From Gammaproteobacteria bacterium (GTDB taxonomy: Bacteria; Pseudomonadota; Gammaproteobacteria; Pseudomonadales; Halieaceae), in the NCBI GenBank assembly GCA_018222695.1, contig JAAEZV010000053.1, forward strand, positions 1 to 8,960: a stretch of DNA of 8,960 bases. Direction: 5' to 3'. Below the pieces are notes generated by a model. That model saw nothing but the letters and a program-made list of their open reading frames with translations. It had not been told where the DNA came from and did no database searches. Shown here one piece after another: positions 1 to 6,280 of the stretch (position 1 is the first letter of the stretch; each line of letters starts with the position of its first letter). The position numbers were made by a program, and so were the translations under genes.

Positions 1-677
1 TGAAATCGAATCTGGAGAGCCTGGCCTCCGCGCTGTCAGAGCTCGGCATCTGGGTTCGTCTGCACTACGTGTACCCCTACCCCCATGTTGATGCGCTGAT
101 TCCCATGATGGCCGAGGGCAAGCTGCTCCCCTATATCGACATGCCGCTCCAGCACGGCGCTCAAAGCGTGTTGCAACGCATGAAGCGGCCCGCAGCCACA
201 GAAAAAACCCTCGATCGCATCGCACGTTGGCGAGATCTATGCCCGGATCTGACAATCCGCTCCACTTTTATCGTCGGTTACCCCGGGGAGACCGAGGCAG
301 AGTTCGAGACACTTCTCCAATTTATCGAAACAGCGCAGCTGGATCGTGTTGGCTGCTTCCAATACTCGGCTGTTAAAGGCGCCGAAGCGAACGAGCTGCC
401 CGACCCCGTGCCTGAAGAGATTAAAGCGGATCGCTGGGAGCAGTTCATGGCGCTCCAGCAGTCGATCAGCGCCAGCAAGCTCCAGCGCAAGGTGGGTACG
501 ACACAACAGATTCTGGTCGACACGGTATCGGACGAGGGATCAACGGGTCGGACGCGAGCTGACGCACCCGAGATCGATGGCGTGGTGCATCTGCCGGGAG
601 TGACAGAATTTCAGCCGGGCGAGCTGGTGGAGGCTGAGATTACCAATGCCGATGAATACGACCTATGGGTGTCATGA
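1..677 (+). CDS. rimO: RimO, ribosomal protein S12 methylthiotransferase (3' part, 5' end outside window)
   Basis: RimO is a radical-SAM enzyme that adds a methylthio group to the conserved aspartate of ribosomal protein S12. About 224 C-terminal residues are visible, read in the frame starting at position 3, out of roughly 440 expected. The reading frame is open to the left edge, so the ATG at 69 is internal. The N-terminal MTTase domain and the radical-SAM CxxxC cluster motif lie outside the window. Family-typical stretches are present: [10 protein letters not shown] and the IDMPLQHG strand near the start, [21 protein letters not shown], then a C-terminal TRAM domain (roughly the last 65 residues) with ADAPEIDG and the closing DEYDLW. 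The DEYDLW ending and DRVGCF separate RimO from the related tRNA enzyme MiaB. The next gene starts 16 nt after the stop, so the two are probably cotranscribed. The identity is secure; only the 5' end is missing. Confidence 0.96.
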   Translation, partial: KSNLESLASALSELGIWVRLHYVYPYPHVDALIPMMAEGKLLPYIDMPLQHGAQSVLQRMKRPAATEKTLDRIARWRDLCPDLTIRSTFIVGYPGETEAEFETLLQFIETAQLDRVGCFQYSAVKGAEANELPDPVPEEIKADRWEQFMALQQSISASKLQRKVGTTQQILVDTVSDEGSTGRTRADAPEIDGVVHLPGVTEFQPGELVEAEITNADEYDLWVS

Positions 678-693
678 ACGTCGCCAGTCATCC

Positions 694-1419
694 ATGAATA
701 TTATTTTGCTCGCGCCCGAGGACTGGCTCGACGAGAACACAGTGTGCCTAGACGGCCGTCGTCACGAACACATTCGCGCTGTCCTCAAGGCCGAGATCGG
801 TGACGCCCTGCGAGTGGGATCATTGGGTGGGCTGAGGGGCAGTGGAACGGTGGTCAAGCTGTCTGACGAACACACCCACCTCCAGGTTGAATTGATTGAC
901 CCTCCCCTGCCCCGGCACCCCTGTGACCTGATACTGGCACTCCCCCGCCCGAAAATGTTGCGGAGGGTATTCCGGACAGCAGCGGAAATGGGGGTCGCTC
1001 ACCTGTACCTGATCAACAGCGCTCGCGTGGAAAAAAGCTACTGGCAGAGCCCGCTGTTACAGCCAGATCGCATCGACGCGGCACTGACCGCCGGGCTGCA
1101 GCGCGCAGGGGATACCGTATTGCCGCAGGTTCATCTGCACCCGCGCTTCAAACCGTTTATTGAGGATCAGCTACCGGAACTCATCGGATCGAGAGCGTGT
1201 TGGATCGCGCACCCCGGTGCACCCGAGGCGCTGGCAACTCAGTCAGGCGAAGGGCTGATCATGCTGGGCCCAGAGGGCGGTTTTATTCCTTACGAGGTCG
1301 AACTGGCGCAGTCTATGGGAGCCCAAACTGTGCGTTTAAGCGACCGGATACTGAGCGTTGATACGGCGGTCACCGCTGCGTTGAGCCAATCTACTCGCGC
1401 GCTAGTGCCCTGCTTGTGA
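694..1419 (+). CDS. rsmE: RsmE-family 16S rRNA (uracil-1498-N3)-methyltransferase
   Basis: This is a SPOUT-fold, SAM-dependent methyltransferase of 241 aa, the usual length for RsmE, which methylates N3 of U1498 in 16S rRNA. The N-terminal PUA-like part contains a '[21 protein letters not shown]' type segment (residues ~21-41). The SPOUT part contains [10 protein letters not shown], then [10 protein letters not shown], and near the C-terminus LGPEGGF plus RILSVDTA, the knot that binds the cofactor. The usual family wording at the last site is RILRxETA, so arginine to serine and glutamate to aspartate changes are visible. The SYWQSP type sequence resembles a gammaproteobacterial RsmE subgroup as I recall it, so this could be a paralogue and the exact target is less certain than the family. 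I chose ATG 694, which matches the typical MNIILL beginning. An in-frame start at 646 would lie inside rimO and add 16 atypical residues. No strong Shine-Dalgarno sequence precedes 694. The 3' end overlaps convergent msrA by 18 bp. Confidence 0.9.
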   Translation: MNIILLAPEDWLDENTVCLDGRRHEHIRAVLKAEIGDALRVGSLGGLRGSGTVVKLSDEHTHLQVELIDPPLPRHPCDLILALPRPKMLRRVFRTAAEMGVAHLYLINSARVEKSYWQSPLLQPDRIDAALTAGLQRAGDTVLPQVHLHPRFKPFIEDQLPELIGSRACWIAHPGAPEALATQSGEGLIMLGPEGGFIPYEVELAQSMGAQTVRLSDRILSVDTAVTAALSQSTRALVPCL

Positions 1420-2073
1420 TGCGACGCCCGTTGAGATCGGACACACGACACCGGTCCCACCCATGCCGCAATATCCGGCCGGATTTTTATGCAGATACTG
1501 CTGATGGTAGTCCTCGGCAAAATAAAACGTCGGGGCGGGCAGGATTTCTGTGGTGATGTCGCCGTAGCCCGCTGAAGTCAACGCAGGCTGATAGGCGTCG
1601 AGGCTGGCCCGTGCTGCGGTCTGTTGTGCGTCGCCGTAGCAATAAATACCCGAACGATACTGGGTACCCCAATCATTGCCCTGACGCATACCCTGGGTGG
1701 GATCGTGATTTTCCCAAAAAACCCCTAGGAGCGTTTCGTAGCTGACGTCTGCAGGATCGAAAACCACCAGCACGACCTCGTTGTGCCCGGTCTGGCCGCT
1801 ACACACTTCTTTGTAAGTCGGGTTTGGTGTTTGCCCTGCGGCGTAGCCGACCGCAGTGGTAACGGCCCCGGGAATCTGCCAAAACAGACGCTCTACTCCC
1901 CAAAAGCAGCCCATACCAAACAGCGCCTGCTCGAGGTGCGCCGCATAAGGCGGTAGCAACGGCACGTCCAATACGGCATGCCGATCTGTGATCGGCATCG
2001 CCTCGGCCCGGCCCGGCAAGGCGCTATCTGCATCCGGCAGCGCGTGCTTCCTGCGAATATCCATCCAATTCAT
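1402..2073 (-). CDS. msrA: MsrA, peptide-methionine (S)-S-oxide reductase
   Basis: MsrA reduces the S-epimer of methionine sulfoxide in proteins and free methionine, repairing oxidative damage, and is recycled by thioredoxin. The product is 223 aa, close to the ~212 aa of the long enterobacterial form. The N-terminal extension before the core ([19 protein letters not shown]) is of that type. The catalytic cysteine is C56 in the GCFWG motif, followed by [30 protein letters not shown] and [23 protein letters not shown]. The resolving cysteines are probably C202 and C211 in YCGMGG...VVC, with one residue more between them than in E. coli MsrA. The start at 2073 is supported by GAGGT a few bases upstream on this strand. 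The gene is convergent with rsmE and divergent from the gene at 2242. Confidence 0.96.
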   Translation of the reverse strand: MNWMDIRRKHALPDADSALPGRAEAMPITDRHAVLDVPLLPPYAAHLEQALFGMGCFWGVERLFWQIPGAVTTAVGYAAGQTPNPTYKEVCSGQTGHNEVVLVVFDPADVSYETLLGVFWENHDPTQGMRQGNDWGTQYRSGIYCYGDAQQTAARASLDAYQPALTSAGYGDITTEILPAPTFYFAEDYHQQYLHKNPAGYCGMGGTGVVCPISTGVASQAGH

Positions 2074-2119
2074 GTTTTTACCTCAATAATCCGACCAGTG
2101 GCGGCGGCTGCCGTATTTT

Positions 2120-2153
2120 TGTCATAATAGCCGGCTATTTTGACGACTGACAG
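2120..2153. promoter_or_regulatory. Candidate divergent promoters overlapping a 14-bp perfect palindrome
   Basis: The region between msrA and the 67-aa gene holds AATAGCCGGCTATT at 2126-2139, a perfect inverted repeat with no spacer. On the plus strand, TGTCATAAT at 2120-2128 resembles an extended -10 element (TGnTATAAT, one mismatch in the hexamer), with no good -35 upstream. On the minus strand, TATTAT (complement of 2124-2129) is a possible -10 for msrA. It has CTGTCA (complement of 2148-2153) as a weak -35 at 18-bp spacing. Both -10 candidates touch the palindrome, so a dimeric regulator binding there could affect both directions. The palindrome is seen directly; the promoter and operator roles are inferred. 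Confidence 0.35.
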
Positions 2154-2230
2154 ACAATCCCGCCCGGGGAATGAGGCTCCACAAGTGGTAGCCGCCCGAC
2201 AGGAAAACCTGCACACGCAGGTGGCGGTAG

Positions 2231-2234
2231 AGGA
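2231..2234 (+). promoter_or_regulatory. Shine-Dalgarno site choosing the start of the 67-aa gene
   Basis: AGGA at 2231-2234 (GAGGA including 2230) lies 4 nt before ATG 2239 and 7 nt before ATG 2242. The second spacing is closer to the usual optimum, so 2242 is preferred. The TTG at 2140, which would extend the protein by 33-34 residues, falls at the palindrome and has no ribosome binding site. Confidence 0.6.
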
Positions 2235-2241
2235 AAACATG

Positions 2242-2445
2242 ATGACACAGACAAAACGTGAACCCTTCAATGCCGGCGACTTCTCGAGCCGCAAACTGAT
2301 GGAGCTGGTCAGCGGCGATCGTGACGGTAACCGCCTGACACTCGACCAGGAGGCGCTCGACGCAGTGGTCTCCGAGCTGGCAAGCCGACGCCACTATCTT
2401 CGCGAGCTCCGTGATCGCGGGCTACTCGCGCCCCGCGCGTCCTAG
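2242..2445 (+). CDS. Small uncharacterised protein, 67 aa
   Basis: I do not recognise the family. The protein begins MTQTKREPFNAGDFSS, continues with RKLMELVSGDRDGNRLTLDQEALDAVV in two pieces, and ends with a strongly charged, probably helical segment (SELASRRHYLRELRDRGLL). It has no signal peptide, membrane segment, cysteine or metal motif, so it should be a soluble cytoplasmic protein. It is preceded by a good ribosome binding site and by a candidate promoter. Its TAG stop at 2443-2445 is in the same reading frame as the following VWA domain, with no other stop between them. It may therefore be an independent small protein translationally coupled to the VWA gene, or the N-terminal part of one longer protein interrupted by the TAG. 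An alternative start is the ATG at 2239, which adds one methionine. Confidence 0.7.
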   Translation: MTQTKREPFNAGDFSSRKLMELVSGDRDGNRLTLDQEALDAVVSELASRRHYLRELRDRGLLAPRAS

Positions 2446-2454
2446 GGCACTCTC

Positions 2455-3147
2455 ATTCCAAAGGATCTTGACCGCCCCCGCTCGGGCGACGTCGCGACGT
2501 TCTTAAGACAAACCCGGGCCATTCAGGCGGTCACGCAGCGCCAGGCCCGCCTAATCTTTGCCCTCGACGCCACCGCAAGCCGCGAGCCAACGTGGGCGCA
2601 GGCAAGAGCACTGCATAGCGAACTGTTTAGCGCCGCCGCAGAAGCCACTTCGTTGGCGGTTCAGCTTTGCTATTACCGGGGCATGGGCCAGTTCCAGTCT
2701 AGCCACTGGCTCACCGAACCGGGCGCGTTACTCGATCAGATGAGCGGCGTGACCTGCGAAGCCGGCATCACGCAGATCAGTACAGTGTTAGAACATGCGC
2801 TGGCCGCGGGGTCTGCGTCGCAGCCCATTCGCGCGCTCATCTTCGTCGGTGATGCCTGCGAGGAGGCACCGGAACCCCTATTGTCACTTGCCGGGCAGTG
2901 CGGCATCAAAAAACTGCCGCTATTTCTATTTCAGGAAGGCAACGACGCCACCACCCGCGCCGTCTTCCAGCGCATGGCTCAGATCAGTGGCGGCGCCACC
3001 GTGCCGTTCGATGCCAGCAGTGCGGACCGTTTACGACACCTTTTGGGCGCGGTGGCGCGTTTCGCGCGCGGCGGCCTGAAAGCGCTCCGGGACAGCGGCT
3101 CTGCAGGCGATCGACTGTTACTGGAGCAGTTGGAAAAAGGACCGTAG
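2455..3147 (+). CDS. VWA-domain protein, probable non-canonical ATT start
   Basis: This is a von Willebrand factor A-like protein of about 230 aa, cytoplasmic by the absence of a signal peptide or membrane segment. The central beta strand LIFALDATAS carries a MIDAS-type metal site DxTxS (D38, T40, S42 from ATT 2455; the canonical form is DxSxS). Later strands include LAVQLCYYRG, the TQI segment (probable MIDAS threonine), ALIFVGDACEE (probable acidic MIDAS loop), LPLFLFQEGND and a C-terminal RLRHLLGAVARFARGGLKAL helix. The frame is open from 2446, but the first ATG, GTG or TTG is TTG 2653, downstream of the metal motif. A protein starting there would lack the domain's first strand. ATT 2455 gives a plausible N-terminus (PKDLDRPRSGDVATFLRQ) and has AGGG about 7 nt upstream. 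Homologous VWA proteins are, as I recall, found beside J-domain genes like the next one. The specific function is unknown. Confidence is high for the domain and moderate for the start. Confidence 0.75.
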   Translation: MPKDLDRPRSGDVATFLRQTRAIQAVTQRQARLIFALDATASREPTWAQARALHSELFSAAAEATSLAVQLCYYRGMGQFQSSHWLTEPGALLDQMSGVTCEAGITQISTVLEHALAAGSASQPIRALIFVGDACEEAPEPLLSLAGQCGIKKLPLFLFQEGNDATTRAVFQRMAQISGGATVPFDASSADRLRHLLGAVARFARGGLKALRDSGSAGDRLLLEQLEKGP

Positions 3148-3218
3148 CGCTGCACCAAAACCGATATCATTACGAATACGTTGCCTAGTAGACCCACCAC
3201 ACAGGAAACCTCAGTCAC

Positions 3219-3935
3219 GTGCCTAGAATGATTTTGCTTCTCGCCGTCGCCCTGACCCTGATCATTTTGATCCGGCGTGCCCAACGGCAACCGCCACACA
3301 AACGGCGCGGCGCGTACCTACAGATTATCCTCGGCAGCGCCGTTGTCGGGGTCATCATCCTGACCCTCATGGGCAAGATGCACTGGATCGGTGCCGCACT
3401 GACCGGAGCGCTAGTACTTGCCCGTCAAACGTTGCCTCTGCTCATCCGGGTTCTGCCCATGCTGGGAGGGTTGCGCGGTCAAAAAACCCATGCAGCGGGA
3501 AAACAATCCGAGGTGTCATCGCGCATCCTGAAAATGACGCTCGATCATGACAGCGGCGATCTGAGTGGCGTGGTACTCGAGGGCACCTATCGGGACTGGC
3601 TGCTCGAAGAACTGGATCGCGAGCAACTCGATGACTTGATGGCGTTTTGCCAGCGCGAAGATGCCGACTCCGCGCAGCTATTGGCCAGCTATCTTGAGCA
3701 GAGATTCCCCGATGACGCGGGTCATACCGAGCACAACACCCATGCGGGCTCTGCCAACGCGACCGGGCTGACGCGGGCGGAGGCCCTCGCGGTGCTTGGC
3801 CTTGGAGAGGCAGCCAGCGAGGAGGACATCGTCGCGGCACATCGCGCACTGATTCAGAAGCTGCACCCGGATCGCGGGGGGAATGACTATCTGGCGGCGA
3901 AAATTAACGAAGCCAAGGATTTTTTAATCGATTGA
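3219..3935 (+). CDS. Membrane-anchored J-domain (DnaJ-like) co-chaperone
   Basis: The 238-aa protein has an N-terminal membrane part and a C-terminal J domain, and should stimulate the ATPase of an Hsp70 (DnaK-type) partner at the inner membrane. Hydrophobic segments are about residues 4-18, 33-50 and 56-82. The loop 19-30 is rich in Arg and Lys and so likely cytoplasmic. This gives N-out, C-in topology with the J domain facing the cytoplasm. A middle domain (about 100-165) begins RILKMTLDHDSGDLSG and contains LLASYLEQRF, a region found in similar proteobacterial J proteins. The J domain (about 184-238) has LTRAEALAVLGL, the catalytic HPD at 216-218 in LHPDRGGNDY, and AAKINEAKDFLI at the C-terminus, as in Tim14/DjlC-like type III J proteins. 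Zinc-finger and G/F regions are absent. The GTG start at 3219 has AGGA about 12 nt upstream, rather far. ATG 3228 is further still and would shorten the first membrane segment. Confidence 0.88.
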   Translation: MPRMILLLAVALTLIILIRRAQRQPPHKRRGAYLQIILGSAVVGVIILTLMGKMHWIGAALTGALVLARQTLPLLIRVLPMLGGLRGQKTHAAGKQSEVSSRILKMTLDHDSGDLSGVVLEGTYRDWLLEELDREQLDDLMAFCQREDADSAQLLASYLEQRFPDDAGHTEHNTHAGSANATGLTRAEALAVLGLGEAASEEDIVAAHRALIQKLHPDRGGNDYLAAKINEAKDFLID

Positions 3936-3986
3936 GCGGTCATAGATTGCCGGGGTCGGTATTCGGCAAAGCCGCAATCAGGCGAA

Positions 3987-3992
3987 AAGGAG
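3987..3992 (+). promoter_or_regulatory. Shine-Dalgarno site deciding the start of the 96-aa gene
   Basis: AAGGAG at 3987-3992 lies 1 nt before ATG 3994 and 7 nt before ATG 4000. Only the second spacing allows normal initiation, so translation should begin at 4000, giving an MSGAFVIRNQ N-terminus. Confidence 0.75.
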
Positions 3993-3999
3993 CATGAGC

Positions 4000-4290
4000 A
4001 TGAGCGGTGCGTTTGTCATCCGCAACCAGCTGGGCCACTACTGGGGCAAGTCGGGCATTTGGGTCAAGGGAGGACGTGCGGGGCAAGTAGCCTGCTGGAC
4101 TCACAGGGATGAAGCCGTGAACACCTTGTTCGAGCTGGGCTCTCAAAACACCGATCTTCGGGGCGAAGTGATGCTGACCGAAACCGAAGATCAGCTCCCC
4201 AAAAATTTGGAAATCAGCCAACACCCTGTGCCCAAACCCGATAAGGGCGGCGACCTTGAAAACGACGAGGACGACCCCATTGATGAATGA
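4000..4290 (+). CDS. Conserved-looking hypothetical protein, 96 aa, acidic C-terminus
   Basis: This is a small soluble protein with no assigned function. The N-terminal half reads as a compact beta-rich module: FVIRNQLGHYWGKSGIWVKGG, a short gap, then CWTHRDEAVNTLFELGSQN and RGEVMLTE. The pattern of a display-like 'xVIRNQxGxYW' start followed by 'DEAVNTLFELxS' is one I associate with short uncharacterised gammaproteobacterial proteins, but I cannot name a family. The C-terminal ~20 residues are strongly acidic (about ten Asp or Glu, including ENDEDD), probably disordered. There is no signal peptide or membrane segment. It has an excellent ribosome binding site. The DNA coding for the acidic tail also contains the sigma-32-like promoter upstream of htpX, so codon choice there may serve two purposes. 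It lies 64 nt after the J-protein gene and 30 nt before htpX. Confidence 0.78.
   Translation: MSGAFVIRNQLGHYWGKSGIWVKGGRAGQVACWTHRDEAVNTLFELGSQNTDLRGEVMLTETEDQLPKNLEISQHPVPKPDKGGDLENDEDDPIDE
4255..4280 (+). promoter_or_regulatory. Sigma-32 (heat-shock) promoter for htpX
   Basis: CTTGAA at 4255-4260 and CCCCAT at 4275-4280 are separated by 14 nt. This is the consensus RpoH promoter (CTTGAA, 13-15 nt, CCCCATnT) with all twelve core bases matched. The base at the final consensus T is G. Transcription would start near 4287-4290, giving a leader of about 32 nt that includes the htpX ribosome binding site. In E. coli htpX is a known heat-shock gene, which fits the position. The promoter lies wholly inside the coding sequence of the 96-aa protein. 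The match is seen directly; activity is inferred. Confidence 0.72.
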
Positions 4291-4320
4291 GCAAGCGGTG
4301 TTTTTTCTGGAGCGCACAAG

Positions 4321-5202
4321 ATGAGAATTCTATTGTTTCTGGCGACTAATCTCGCGGTCCTGGTGCTGGTTAGCGTCATCTTCAACCTGCTGGGCCTCGA
4401 AGGCATTCTCGCCAATAACGGCGTCGATCTTAACTTGGGCAGCCTGCTGGTGTTCTGTGGATTGTTCGGCATGAGCGGCTCACTGATCTCATTGCTGCTG
4501 TCCAAGTTCATGGCCAAACGGGGTACGGGCACCCAGCTCATCGAGACCCCCCGTAATCGCGAAGAACAATGGCTGCTCGATACCGTTAAATCGCTGGCGG
4601 ACGACGCCGGCATTGGGATGCCGGAGGTCGGCATCTTCCCTTCGGATGCGGCCAATGCCTTTGCAACCGGCTGGAATCGCAATAATGCTTTGGTGGCGGT
4701 CAGTAGCGGTTTGTTAAGACGCTTCGAGGAACGAGAAGCGCGCGCGGTGCTGGCCCACGAAATCGGCCATGTTGCCAACGGGGACATGATTACACTCTCT
4801 TTGGTGCAGGGCGTGGTCAACACCTTCGTCATGTTCTTTGCCCGCATTATTGGACACACCGTGGACCGCGTCGTCTTCAAGACAGAGCGTGGTTATGGCA
4901 TCGGTTACTTTATAGTGACGATTGTCGCCGAGATTGTGTTGGGCATTCTCGCCAGCATGATCGTCATGTGGTTTTCCCGTTACCGGGAATACCGTGCCGA
5001 TGCCGCGGGCGCGCGGCTCGCTGACCGCGAGGGTATGATCGCAGCCCTGCAGCGGCTCAAAGCAGAGCAGGGTCTGCCCGGGGATTTACCCGGCGAGCTG
5101 ACCGCCTTCGGTATCCGCTCACACACTGGCTCAGGGCTCGCTGCGCTCTTGCGCTCACACCCGCCGCTGGACGATCGCATTCTCGCGCTGCAAAACGCAT
5201 GA
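4321..5202 (+). CDS. htpX: HtpX, inner-membrane zinc metalloprotease
   Basis: HtpX is an M48-family membrane protease that degrades misfolded or damaged inner-membrane proteins on the cytoplasmic side, acting in parallel with FtsH. The product is 293 aa, the same size as the enterobacterial enzyme. Two N-terminal membrane segments (about 3-25 and 40-62) are followed by the protease domain. HEIGH at 146-150 supplies two zinc-binding histidines and the catalytic glutamate. YREYRAD at 221-227 supplies the third zinc ligand (E223). Two further hydrophobic segments (about 155-178 and 194-218) lie between them, as in the family. The C-terminal [10 protein letters not shown] motif is also typical. 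The ATG at 4321 follows TGGAG with 8-nt spacing. A sigma-32-type promoter ends 40 nt upstream. The stop overlaps the next gene's ATG in ATGA, so the two are probably translationally coupled. Confidence 0.97.
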   Translation: MRILLFLATNLAVLVLVSVIFNLLGLEGILANNGVDLNLGSLLVFCGLFGMSGSLISLLLSKFMAKRGTGTQLIETPRNREEQWLLDTVKSLADDAGIGMPEVGIFPSDAANAFATGWNRNNALVAVSSGLLRRFEEREARAVLAHEIGHVANGDMITLSLVQGVVNTFVMFFARIIGHTVDRVVFKTERGYGIGYFIVTIVAEIVLGILASMIVMWFSRYREYRADAAGARLADREGMIAALQRLKAEQGLPGDLPGELTAFGIRSHTGSGLAALLRSHPPLDDRILALQNA

Positions 5203-6272
5203 AAAGAGGCTGGATGCGGATAGCGTGCCTCGCAGCCGCCCTCCTGCCGTGGCAGTTCGGGCCGCTGTCAGCTCAGGAAGCGCCGGACTATCTGAGCTTT
5301 TCGACTGACGACGAAGCCAACACCACCGAGGTCTTTCAACGCGCCAGTCCGGCCGTTGTTTTTGTGACATCCAGTGAGCTCCGTCGGCAACGCTTTACCC
5401 GCAACGTCATGGAAATCCCACGGGGCGCAGGCTCCGGCTTCGTCTGGGACGCCAAAGCCGGACTGGTTGTCACGAACTACCATGTGGTGGCGGGGGCGGA
5501 TCGTCTCGCCATCACGCTCGCAGACGAGCAATCTTTTCAAGCGGAAGTCGTGGGCCTGGCGCCCGAGAGAGATCTGGCAGTGCTCCGCTTGATAGATCCA
5601 CCCGCCGAGCTGATCGAGCTGCCTCTGGGCAATTCATCTGAGCTATCGGTCGGGCGGAAGGTCATGGCCATCGGCAATCCGTTCGGACTGGACACCACCC
5701 TCACCGTCGGCGTGGTCAGTGCCCTAGACCGGGAAATACAGTCTCCCAGCAACCGCAGCATCCGCGGGGTCATTCAGACGGACGCGGCGATCAATCCCGG
5801 TAACTCGGGGGGGCCGCTGCTGAATTCCCTCGGACAATTGATCGGTGTGAATACCGCCATCTATTCGCCGAGTGGGGGCAGTGCGGGCATCGGCTTTGCC
5901 ATCCCCGTCAATACGGTGATCGAGGTCGTGCCGCAATTGATCGCCTTTGGCAAGATCATGCGCCCCGTACTCGGTGTCGAACTCGCTTCTGATCGCTGGC
6001 TGCGCCGCTACCGTGTCGAAGGGGTGCCGATCGTCAGAACCTACCGGGGCTTTCCGGCCGAGAGCGCCGGGATGGTCGGCGCAAGGCGAGGTTCGCGGGG
6101 CGAGATCATCCTCGGCGACGTCATTACCGAGATCGATGGTGAACGAGTCGCGAACAACGATGAGTTTCTCTCAGCGATGGAAAAGCATCGCGTGGGCGAT
6201 ACCATCGACATTGTCACTACGCGCGAGGGCGACGAGAAACGTTTCAGCGTGGAGTTATCCGAGGTCCAATAG
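5199..6272 (+). CDS. HtrA/Deg-family periplasmic serine protease, one PDZ domain
   Basis: This trypsin-like protease of 357 aa should act in periplasmic protein quality control. Residues 1-25 look like a signal peptide (basic start, hydrophobic IACLAAALL, then PLSA before QEAP). The protease domain runs from about 45 to 250 with a complete catalytic triad: H95 in TNYHVV, D125 in ERDLAVL and S203 in GNSGGP. The GAGSGFVWD and [17 protein letters not shown] segments are typical. A single PDZ domain follows (about 255-350; [11 protein letters not shown]). One PDZ rather than two resembles DegS and the Deg1/HhoA type more than DegP, but a cleavable signal instead of a membrane anchor argues against a true DegS. 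ATG 5199 overlaps the htpX stop. ATG 5214 is an alternative with AGAGG 4 nt before it and would still keep a signal peptide. Pairing with htpX suggests shared heat-shock induction. Confidence 0.94.
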   Translation: MKRGWMRIACLAAALLPWQFGPLSAQEAPDYLSFSTDDEANTTEVFQRASPAVVFVTSSELRRQRFTRNVMEIPRGAGSGFVWDAKAGLVVTNYHVVAGADRLAITLADEQSFQAEVVGLAPERDLAVLRLIDPPAELIELPLGNSSELSVGRKVMAIGNPFGLDTTLTVGVVSALDREIQSPSNRSIRGVIQTDAAINPGNSGGPLLNSLGQLIGVNTAIYSPSGGSAGIGFAIPVNTVIEVVPQLIAFGKIMRPVLGVELASDRWLRRYRVEGVPIVRTYRGFPAESAGMVGARRGSRGEIILGDVITEIDGERVANNDEFLSAMEKHRVGDTIDIVTTREGDEKRFSVELSEVQ

Positions 6273-6280
6273 CCGCTCTG

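Noticed and set aside
646..693. Start of the RsmE gene at 646
   Set aside because: Would overlap the rimO coding end and add residues not typical of RsmE; ATG 694 gives the family-like N-terminus.
2140..2168. TTGACG at 2140-2145 as a sigma-70 -35 element
   Set aside because: At the expected 16-18 bp spacing the sequence is GC-rich (around CCCGGG) with nothing like a -10 hexamer.
2140..2241. Upstream extension of the 67-aa protein from TTG 2140
   Set aside because: No ribosome binding site, start falls on the palindrome next to the candidate transcription start, and a good site exists before 2242.
3947..3979. Inverted repeats after the J-protein gene (TTGCCG 3947-3952 with CGGCAA 3964-3969; GATTGC 3945-3950 with GCAATC 3974-3979) as a terminator
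   Set aside because: Short stems, mutually exclusive, and no T-tract follows; not enough to call a terminator or switch.
4301..4306. Run of six T before htpX as a rho-independent terminator
   Set aside because: No GC-rich hairpin precedes it, and the position is within the likely htpX leader.
4191..4880. 229-aa minus-strand open frame opposite htpX
   Set aside because: Ser/Thr/Arg-rich composition typical of an antisense frame in GC-rich coding DNA; htpX on the other strand is unmistakable.
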